This document shows, one piece after another, positions 6,305 through 11,437 of a stretch of 11,437 bases of DNA. The stretch comes from DASUZD01 sp036377055 (GTDB taxonomy: Bacteria; Actinomycetota; Thermoleophilia; Gaiellales; Gaiellaceae), in contig DASUZD010000092.1 in assembly GCA_036377055.1 (NCBI GenBank), positions 1-11,437 of the forward strand, given 5' to 3'. The notes under the pieces are model-generated. The model saw only the letters and a list, made by a program, of their open reading frames with translations, had not been told where the DNA came from and searched no databases. A program made the translations under genes and the position numbers. The stretch's first letter is position 1. Each line of letters opens with the position of its first letter.

Positions 6305-6717
6305 CGCCGCCCACGACCGTCGTCGCGGGTGTCGACGAGCGAGAACCGGAGGTCGGTCTGTCCCTTCGGTCGAGGCTGGCCGAACCAGCCGAGGCGGATC
6401 GGCGCGTCGTCCTTCAGCCGCTCGACGTCGTAGCCGTAGAACCGGTAACGCGCGGGTCCGATCTGCTCGCTCTCGCTCAGCTCGACGGGCCCGACGAACA
6501 GGACCGGCCCGAGCGCACGCTGTGGGAACGGCTCCGACGTCTCGACCGTGACCTCGACAGCCTCGTAGACCTCTTCGAGCTCGCCGTCCCGGACGCGGTA
6601 TCGCGGCTCGTCGTAGCGGCGGCGGACAGCCTCCACGCGCGCGATCTCCGGGAGGAACCAGAGGTCTGGGTCGCGCCTCGAGGGCTCCGGCGGCTGCGTG
6701 TCGCTTCGGTCGGCCAT
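6301..6717 (-). CDS. Unrecognised 138-aa protein, coupled to the upstream hydrolase
   Basis: I do not recognise this protein. It is 138 residues, polar, without signal peptide or membrane segment. It has a disordered, charged N-terminus (to about residue 17), a mixed core with DLWFLPEIARVEAVRRRYDE (18-37) and a likely beta-rich part containing LGPVLFVGPVEL, ARYRFYGYDVERLK and IRLGWFGQPRPKG. The C-terminus is Arg/Asp-rich. The ATG at 6715-6717 shares one base with the TGA of the upstream hydrolase gene (TGATG), which argues for translational coupling and a role linked to it. An in-frame open stretch continues upstream to 7176, but that is the other frame of the hydrolase gene. Confidence 0.7.
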   Translation of the reverse strand: MADRSDTQPPEPSRRDPDLWFLPEIARVEAVRRRYDEPRYRVRDGELEEVYEAVEVTVETSEPFPQRALGPVLFVGPVELSESEQIGPARYRFYGYDVERLKDDAPIRLGWFGQPRPKGQTDLRFSLVDTRDDGRGRR

Positions 6718-9278
6718 CAGACCCTCACGATCTCGAGGTCGTCGAACGCCAGCGCGCGGTTGTCGCCGCGGTCGAGGCGGAGCCGGATCGCGCGGATCCT
6801 CACCTTGCGCGGCGCCGCGAAGCAGGAGGCTGTGAAGCGAAGCGTGCTCGGCATCGTCTTCGTGCGCGGCAACCGAGTGCCCGCAGTCCGGTCGAACGGT
6901 CGCGGGACGCCGCCGACGCCGTCCGAGTCGACCCAGAAGACGGCGCCCGTGGTCGTCTCCAGGCCGAGCTTGAAGCCCGTCGAGCCGGCCGGCGGCGAAC
7001 CGCCGTCGGAGACCTCGCCGACGCGGACTCGCACCTCGCGCCGCGTGAGGTCGACCGGTGCGGCGAGCCTGGAGCGGAACGTGCCGCCGGCGCGCGGGGT
7101 CGTCGCCACCATCCCGGTCGTCAGCCCGTAGAACGTGTTGTTGAACGTCGGCGCTCCCGCCTGGCTGAAGGAGCACTCATCCGCGGTCAGCCCGGCTGTC
7201 TGCGAAGTCGACTGCCCGAGCGAGTTGAGGCCGATGCCGTTGCCGTCCTCGTGGTTGTCCATGATCAGGGAGCCCGTGCGCTGGAAGGAGATGTGCACCT
7301 TGGCGGTCAGCACGCCGGCCGGGCGCACCGTCTCCTCGAGGTACCCGACGGTGTCGTGACCGAGGAGGACGTTCCTGAAGAACGCACCGCCGTACGCCGA
7401 CAGGATCCGCTCGTGATCGGTGCGGCTGATCAGCGGGTAGACGCCGCGGGCGTCGTCGTTCAGCCACTGGCGGTTGAAGAAGTTGTGGTTCGCGTTGTCG
7501 ACGTAGAGCTGGCACCGGTAGGGGTCGAGGTGCGCCTTGTCGTAGAAGAGCGCGCCGTTATTCGAGACGACGTCTCCGTCGCCCGCCGGGAGGATCGTGA
7601 CGAACGGATAGCCGACGGGCTCGTGGTTCGTCGCGCCCCAGTCGGTCGGCGCGAGCGCGAGCACCCCGACGACGGTCACTCCAGCCGGCGCGGGAGCGGC
7701 CGGCTTCGTCATCGTGACCACCGCCTCGCCGCCCCGTGAGTGGCCCATCAGCCCAGTCCGGCCGAAGTCGATCCGGCCGCCGAAGATCGGGTCGCCGCCC
7801 CCATCGAGCGCCTGGAAATGCCGGACGCTCGCCCACCCGAGCTGCGCGCGCTCGACGATGTTCGACGCGCCCGAGCGGGCGCTGCTCTCGTTCTCGTCGA
7901 TCGAGATCGCGACGATCCCCATCCGCGCGAGCTGCTCCTGGAAGTAGTCGTAGCCCCGGAAGTTCGGCACGTTGTCATCGTGGTTGCCGTGAATCAGGAC
8001 CGCGAACGGGACGCGGCCGAGCCCCGCGAGCCGGTGGTTGAACGGCTGCCCGTTGCCGTCGTCCTCAGCCGGGTACGCGACGCTTCCGCGCACCCTGAGC
8101 GTCAGCCCGAGGACAGAGGTCGTCCCCGCGTCGTAGTCGAGCCAGCCCACCGGGAAGAGGTCGAGGCCGACAGGGCTCCCGCCAACAGGCGGGTCGACGC
8201 AGCGCACCGTCAGCTCCTGGACCCAGTTGCTCGTGCACGAGCCGACGGACTGCAAGACGTCGACGACGTCCCCTGCGACGAGCGCGCGCGAGAGGAGCAC
8301 CACAGGCCCGCCGCCGTCGCCGATCTTCGTGCCGTTCGCGTAGACGCGGATGCGCGCGTCCGGAACGAAGTCGGTCAGCGTGACGACCGTGTCGCCCCGC
8401 TGGATCGGTCCGACTCCCGGTGCGCGCAGCGCCGAGCAGGGCTGCACGACCGTCGTGGCCGGCGGGCTCGTCGGATCGCCGGGACACAGCTGCTGCGTCG
8501 CCGAGAGCGACTCGCCGGCGGCGAAAGGCGGCGAGATCCCGGAGACGATGAACCGGCCGCCCCACGCGCGGAACGTGCCGACTCCCACGCCGCCGCGAGT
8601 GAGGTCGAACCGCGCCCCGTTGACGATTCCGTCCAGGACGACGGCGGTCGATCCGGCGACGGGCGCCGTGATCACCGGCGCCGGCGGGGGCGGTGGATAG
8701 CGCTCCGCCTGCCACGCCTTCGACGGCGGCGACGCGTCGCCGCAGAGGTCTGCCCAGGCGCGGACGGTCTGCCCGAGTCCGTAGAAGGGGTTGACGTTCA
8801 CGCCCTGGTGGGCGACCGCGCCGTTCACCCGCCCGACCTCGACGCCGTCGGCCGTGATCCAGACGTTGCACCCGACGAGGAGGTTCGAGACGCCGGTCCG
8901 CGATCCGCACTCGTAGACCGGCGGCGGATCGACCTCGGGCCGGGGTAGACCGGCCGGGAAGTCGAGCCTGTGGTCGCGGACGAGGACCGGGCTCGACCAG
9001 CCGCTCGTGATCCCGAAGGCCTTCTGGCGCGCACGCAGCCGCTGTCCGACCGTGAGCGGCGCCGCGAGAGGAACGACGGCGCCGACCGGATAGGGCGCGC
9101 CGGCCTGGAAGTTGGCTGCGACGATCGTCCCGTCGAGCTCGACGTCGAGCCGCGCGTCCGGGGCGAAGCCGAGGACGTTCACGATCGTCCCGCACGCGTA
9201 GATCGGAGTCGCGAGGTAGGGCGGGGAGAGGACGCGCTTCCCCTCGCTGAGCCTCACCTCGTCGCGTGATCGCTCCAC
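6717..9278 (-). CDS. Large multidomain alpha/beta-hydrolase with four Ig-like repeats
   Basis: This 853-residue protein starts with four degenerate repeats of 72-80 residues (about 25-100, 119-190, 201-278, 279-358), probably Ig-like beta-sandwiches. Repeats 1 and 4 share [GD]F-x-PDAR and [DN]GT, and repeats 1, 3 and 4 end in a similar G-x-x-L/V ... Q segment. Polyproline precedes repeat 3. An alpha/beta-hydrolase domain spans about 390-640. It has VLIHGNHD at 428-434, the nucleophile elbow GHSRGG (Ser514), a likely acid at Asp567 or Asp569 and a likely His598 (VDNANHN). It resembles the chlorophyllase/cutinase-like or PET-hydrolase-type group, but the substrate cannot be read. A beta-rich C-terminal domain covers about 660-853. 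The repeats contain cysteines, yet no signal peptide is seen, and an in-frame TAG three codons upstream (9285-9287) blocks a longer N-terminus. The start is GTG; a GTG seven codons later is an alternative. Confidence 0.85.
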   Translation of the reverse strand: MERSRDEVRLSEGKRVLSPPYLATPIYACGTIVNVLGFAPDARLDVELDGTIVAANFQAGAPYPVGAVVPLAAPLTVGQRLRARQKAFGITSGWSSPVLVRDHRLDFPAGLPRPEVDPPPVYECGSRTGVSNLLVGCNVWITADGVEVGRVNGAVAHQGVNVNPFYGLGQTVRAWADLCGDASPPSKAWQAERYPPPPPAPVITAPVAGSTAVVLDGIVNGARFDLTRGGVGVGTFRAWGGRFIVSGISPPFAAGESLSATQQLCPGDPTSPPATTVVQPCSALRAPGVGPIQRGDTVVTLTDFVPDARIRVYANGTKIGDGGGPVVLLSRALVAGDVVDVLQSVGSCTSNWVQELTVRCVDPPVGGSPVGLDLFPVGWLDYDAGTTSVLGLTLRVRGSVAYPAEDDGNGQPFNHRLAGLGRVPFAVLIHGNHDDNVPNFRGYDYFQEQLARMGIVAISIDENESSARSGASNIVERAQLGWASVRHFQALDGGGDPIFGGRIDFGRTGLMGHSRGGEAVVTMTKPAAPAPAGVTVVGVLALAPTDWGATNHEPVGYPFVTILPAGDGDVVSNNGALFYDKAHLDPYRCQLYVDNANHNFFNRQWLNDDARGVYPLISRTDHERILSAYGGAFFRNVLLGHDTVGYLEETVRPAGVLTAKVHISFQRTGSLIMDNHEDGNGIGLNSLGQSTSQTAGLTADECSFSQAGAPTFNNTFYGLTTGMVATTPRAGGTFRSRLAAPVDLTRREVRVRVGEVSDGGSPPAGSTGFKLGLETTTGAVFWVDSDGVGGVPRPFDRTAGTRLPRTKTMPSTLRFTASCFAAPRKVRIRAIRLRLDRGDNRALAFDDLEIVRV

Positions 9279-9290
9279 GAGCCGCTATCG

Positions 9291-9320
9291 ACTTTACGCC
9301 CGTCGCGCCGCTACGGTCAA
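9291..9320 (-). promoter_or_regulatory. Sigma70-type promoter of the hydrolase gene
   Basis: On the minus strand TTGACC (9320-9315) is followed after 18 bases by TAAAGT (9296-9291). This is the best -35/-10 pair in the window. Transcription would start near 9284, five or six bases before the GTG at 9278, giving an almost leaderless mRNA with no room for a Shine-Dalgarno. The hydrolase and the downstream 138-aa gene can therefore be transcribed apart from the oxidoreductase gene. Confidence 0.6.
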
Positions 9321-9327
9321 CGGCGCG
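9304..9327. repeat. Short inverted repeat after the oxidoreductase gene
   Basis: The arms CGCGCCG (9304-9310) and CGGCGCG (9321-9327) are exact inverted copies around a ten-base loop. They flank the -35 of the hydrolase promoter and lie just past the oxidoreductase stop. A weak terminator or an operator are both possible; there is no T-run on either strand, so an intrinsic terminator is not supported. Confidence 0.4.
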
Positions 9328-9333
9328 CGGCCG

Positions 9334-10314
9334 TCAGTCGATACGCAGGACGATCTTGCCGAGCTGGTCGCCGGCTTCGAGTCGCTCGTGCGCGGCTCGC
9401 ACCTCCGCGATCGGCAGCACCTCGTCGACGACCGGGCGGGCGCGGCCGCTGCGGACGAGCTCGTAGGCGCCCTCGAAGTCCTCCTTCGTCCCCATCGTCG
9501 AGCCGAGGACGGTGAGCTGCTTCCACCAGATCCGGTGGAGCGACGCGGGCGGGTTCGGCCCGCTGGTCGCGCCGCAGACGCAGACCCGCGCCCCCTGCCC
9601 CGCGGCCTGGAGCGACTTCGCCCACGTCGCCTCGCCGACGTGATCGACCACGACGTCGACGCCCCGGCCGCCCGTGATCTCCTTCACGCGCGCGGGCGCC
9701 TCCGCGGTCGGCACCGCGGCGTCGGCCCCGAGCTCGGCCGCCCGGGCGAGCTTCTCCTCGCGCGTCGACGTCACGATCACGCGGGCTCCGAGCGCCTTCG
9801 CGATTGCGAGCGAGGCGGTCGCCACGCCGGCGCCGATCCCCCAGACGAGCACCCATTCGCCCTCGCGCAATGCCGCCCGCGTGACCAGCATCCGGTAGGC
9901 GGTCTCGAAGACGAGCGGGAACGCCGCGGCGTCCTCGAACGAGATCCCGTCGTCGAGCGGGTAGACGTTCGTCGCCGGAACGGCGAGCAGCTCCGCGTGC
10001 GTCCCGTCCGAGTGCTCGCCGATCACGCTGATCCGGTCGCCGTGCTCGATGCCGGGATTGATGACGACGCGGTCGCCTCGTGAGAGCCCGTCGACGCCCT
10101 CGCCGAGGTCCTCCACGAGTCCTGCCCCGTCGGCGCCGAGGATCCGCGGCTTCGGCACCGACGGAAGGCCTCTCCGCACCCACACGTCGAGGTGGTTGAG
10201 CGATGCCGCGCGCAGCCGGACGAGCACCTCGCCGGGCCCGGCCGTGGGGTCTGGCGCGTCCTCGTAGCGCAGCACCTCGGGCCCGCCGTCTTCGTGGATA
10301 CGAACTGCCTTCAC
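9334..10314 (-). CDS. MDR-superfamily NAD(P)H-dependent alcohol dehydrogenase/quinone oxidoreductase
   Basis: This 326-residue cytosolic protein has the two-domain MDR layout. The N-terminal GroES-like domain starts MKAVRIHEDGGPEVLRYED and includes the substrate-site segment SLNHLDVWVRRG (38-49). The cofactor domain has GIGAGVATASLAIAKALGA at 159-177 with the G-x-G-x-x glycine motif. The usual catalytic-zinc residues are replaced (Asn40-His41, Ala61-Asp62), and between INPGI and IGEH, where zinc-binding relatives carry a four-Cys lobe of about 15-20 residues, only EHGDRISV is left. The protein should thus bind no zinc and act as a quinone-oxidoreductase-type reductase. The substrate is unknown. 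The GTG start is supported by GAGG nine bases upstream and by homology. It is divergent from queG with only 15 bases between starts. Confidence 0.9.
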   Translation of the reverse strand: MKAVRIHEDGGPEVLRYEDAPDPTAGPGEVLVRLRAASLNHLDVWVRRGLPSVPKPRILGADGAGLVEDLGEGVDGLSRGDRVVINPGIEHGDRISVIGEHSDGTHAELLAVPATNVYPLDDGISFEDAAAFPLVFETAYRMLVTRAALREGEWVLVWGIGAGVATASLAIAKALGARVIVTSTREEKLARAAELGADAAVPTAEAPARVKEITGGRGVDVVVDHVGEATWAKSLQAAGQGARVCVCGATSGPNPPASLHRIWWKQLTVLGSTMGTKEDFEGAYELVRSGRARPVVDEVLPIAEVRAAHERLEAGDQLGKIVLRID

Positions 10315-10323
10315 GGGCACAAT
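10295..10323 (+). promoter_or_regulatory. Putative leaderless promoter of queG
   Basis: TGGATA (10295-10300) and CACAAT (10318-10323) are separated by exactly 17 bases and each matches four of six sigma70 consensus positions. The -10 ends six bases before the ATG, so the mRNA would start at or next to the start codon. No Shine-Dalgarno precedes queG, which fits. The -35 lies inside the divergent oxidoreductase gene. Confidence 0.4.
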
Positions 10324-10329
10324 CCTCGC

Positions 10330-11322
10330 ATGACGGCGGCGGAGCTCACCGCGCTCGGAGACGAGCTCGGGCTCGACGCGATCGGGGCCGCACCGGCCGA
10401 GCCTTACCACGACACAGAGCGGCACATCCGCGAGCGACGCGCCCGCGGGCTGTTCGCGGACATGCGCTTCACCATGGCTCAGCCCGAGACATCGTGCCAT
10501 CCCGAGAGCCTGCTCCCGGGCGCGCGCACTGTCGTCTCGGCGGCCCTCTGCTACTACGCGCCCACGCGGGAGCCGAAGCCGGGCGAGGGGCGGTTGCCGC
10601 GCTACACGTGGGAGGACGGCTACGCGAAGCTCCGCGAGCGCCTGAACGAGCTCGGCCGGCGGCTCGGCGGCTCCTATCGCGTTCTAGTAGACGCGAACCA
10701 GCACGTCGATCGCGAGGCGGCGGCGCGCGCCGGCGTCGGCTTCTACGGCAAGAACACGCTGCTGATCACGCGCAAGCACGGATCTTGGGTCGTGCTGGGC
10801 ACCCTGGTCACCGACCTGGATCTGGAGCCGACGCCGCCACTCGCGCTCGACTGCGGCGCTTGCACGCTCTGCATCGACGCCTGCCCGACCGGCGCCCTGG
10901 ACGAGCCCGGCACGCTCGACGCCAATCGCTGCCTCTCCTACTGGACGCAGGCGCCGCACCCGATCCCGGAGCCGTACCGCGCCGAGCTCGGCGATCGCGT
11001 CTACGGCTGCGACATCTGCCAGGACGTGTGCCCCTGGAATCGCGGGATCGAGAAGCGGCGCGCGGGCGAGGCGCCCTCCGACGCGGCCGAGCCCTTCGTC
11101 TCGCTCGTCGACTGGCTCGAGGCCTCCGACGAGGAGCTTCGCGCGCGTTACGACCGGCTCTACGTGCCGCGGAACGACCCCCGGTACCTGCGCCGGAACG
11201 CGCTCGTCGCGCTCGGGAACACCGACGGCGCCGAGCACCGTGAGCTGGTCGAGTCGTACGCCCGCGCCGGCGACCCGCTCCTCCGCGAGCACGCCGAGTG
11301 GGCGCTCGAGCGCATGGCATGA
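10330..11322 (+). CDS. queG: Epoxyqueuosine reductase QueG
   Basis: QueG performs the last step of queuosine synthesis in tRNA, reducing epoxyqueuosine to queuosine with cobalamin and two [4Fe-4S] clusters. At 330 residues it is close to family length. Visible are RYTWEDGY (91-98), the active-site stretch with Asp121 (VLVDANQHVDREAAARAG) and GFYGKNTLLI (137-146). The ferredoxin motif CGACTLCIDACPTGAL gives Cys175, 178, 181 and 185; the second cluster uses Cys201 (NRCLSYW) and Cys227, 230 and 234 (GCDICQDVCPWN). A HEAT-like end (YLRRNALVALGN) binds the tRNA in relatives. The ATG is favoured over an in-frame GTG at 10294 because the family begins here. No other queuosine gene is nearby. The stop overlaps the next ATG as ATGA. 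Confidence 0.96.
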   Translation: MTAAELTALGDELGLDAIGAAPAEPYHDTERHIRERRARGLFADMRFTMAQPETSCHPESLLPGARTVVSAALCYYAPTREPKPGEGRLPRYTWEDGYAKLRERLNELGRRLGGSYRVLVDANQHVDREAAARAGVGFYGKNTLLITRKHGSWVVLGTLVTDLDLEPTPPLALDCGACTLCIDACPTGALDEPGTLDANRCLSYWTQAPHPIPEPYRAELGDRVYGCDICQDVCPWNRGIEKRRAGEAPSDAAEPFVSLVDWLEASDEELRARYDRLYVPRNDPRYLRRNALVALGNTDGAEHRELVESYARAGDPLLREHAEWALERMA

Positions 11323-11437
11323 CCCCACGGCTCAGGCAGGCGCAGCAGTGGATCGCGCTGGTCCGCGTGGCCGCGATCCCGTTCGCGGTGCTCGAGGTCG
11401 GCGTCTTCACGCCCAGCTACCCGCGCGGCTACGAGCT
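11319..11437 (+). CDS. N-terminus of a membrane protein, possibly a sensor histidine kinase, runs off the right edge
   Basis: Only about 39 residues are visible: a polar start MTPRLRQAQQW, then a hydrophobic segment IALVRVAAIPFAVLEVGVF (12-30) and TPSYPRGYE. The ATG overlaps the queG stop as ATGA, so it is translationally coupled. The style, an RW-type start followed by a membrane helix and a YP-x-GY loop, recalls the multi-helix sensor domains of actinobacterial histidine kinases, but this is an impression from a short piece and no kinase motif is in the window. Confidence 0.6.
   Translation, partial: MTPRLRQAQQWIALVRVAAIPFAVLEVGVFTPSYPRGYE

Noticed and set aside
5410..7131. A 573-codon plus-strand open frame spanning three genes
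   Set aside because: It crosses the coiled-coil, MIP18 and hydrolase genes in another frame and is Ser/Arg-rich with no domain resemblance.
7740..8948. A 402-codon plus-strand open frame inside the hydrolase region
   Set aside because: Arg/Asp/Val-rich shadow of the hydrolase, whose catalytic motifs are clear on the minus strand.
9304..9327. Inverted repeat as an intrinsic terminator
   Set aside because: No T-run follows on either strand and the loop is ten bases; kept only as an unexplained repeat.
10294..10329. GTG at 10294 as an earlier queG start
   Set aside because: The added residues do not resemble the family, and they would overlap the divergent oxidoreductase start.
1..11437. tRNA, rRNA, CRISPR, insertion sequence or phage features
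   Set aside because: No cloverleaf-like segment, regular repeat-spacer pattern, transposase motif or terminal inverted repeat was found by eye on either strand.

Overview
The window is very GC-rich and gene-dense, with no stretch of more than about 75 bases outside genes. Gene content, many GTG starts, Shine-Dalgarno-poor starts and four-base stop/start overlaps suggest an actinomycete-type bacterium. Thermoleophilia (Solirubrobacterales/Gaiellales) is my best guess, by inference from sequence style and not from a marker gene. No rRNA, tRNA, CRISPR array, insertion sequence or attachment site was recognised.

Left part, minus strand (1-1310): a small PD-(D/E)XK-nuclease-like protein, hypoxanthine phosphoribosyltransferase (hpt) and the N-terminus of an Nramp-type Mn/divalent metal transporter that runs off the left edge. 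An 18-bp perfect palindrome resembling a DtxR/MntR-family operator lies just before the transporter start. The hpt reading frame has no usual start codon where the family's N-terminus should be; an ATA overlaps the stop of the upstream gene.

Centre-left, plus strand (1386-3985): a tight operon of a PhoU-like DUF47 protein, a PiT-family phosphate permease and a GlpX-family protein. The first two are a known pair for low-affinity phosphate uptake. The GlpX homologue keeps the fold and phosphate-site motifs but appears to have lost most metal-binding acids of class II fructose-1,6-bisphosphatase, so it may be a pseudoenzyme or have a different role.

Centre (4029-6304, plus): a 653-residue protein with an N-terminal MshEN domain (two 24-residue c-di-GMP-type motifs separated by exactly five residues), a coiled coil of nearly 500 residues and a small unrecognised C-terminal domain; then a MIP18/SufT-type iron-sulfur assembly factor.

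Centre-right, minus strand (6301-10314): an MDR-superfamily NAD(P)H oxidoreductase, then a large multidomain alpha/beta-hydrolase with four degenerate Ig-like repeats and no signal peptide, preceded by a good sigma70-type promoter, then an unrecognised 138-aa protein coupled to it.

Right end, plus strand (10330-11437): epoxyqueuosine reductase QueG, with an ATGA overlap into the start of a membrane protein that may be a sensor kinase. Several gene starts lack a Shine-Dalgarno but have a -10-like hexamer six or seven bases before the start codon, pointing to leaderless transcripts.
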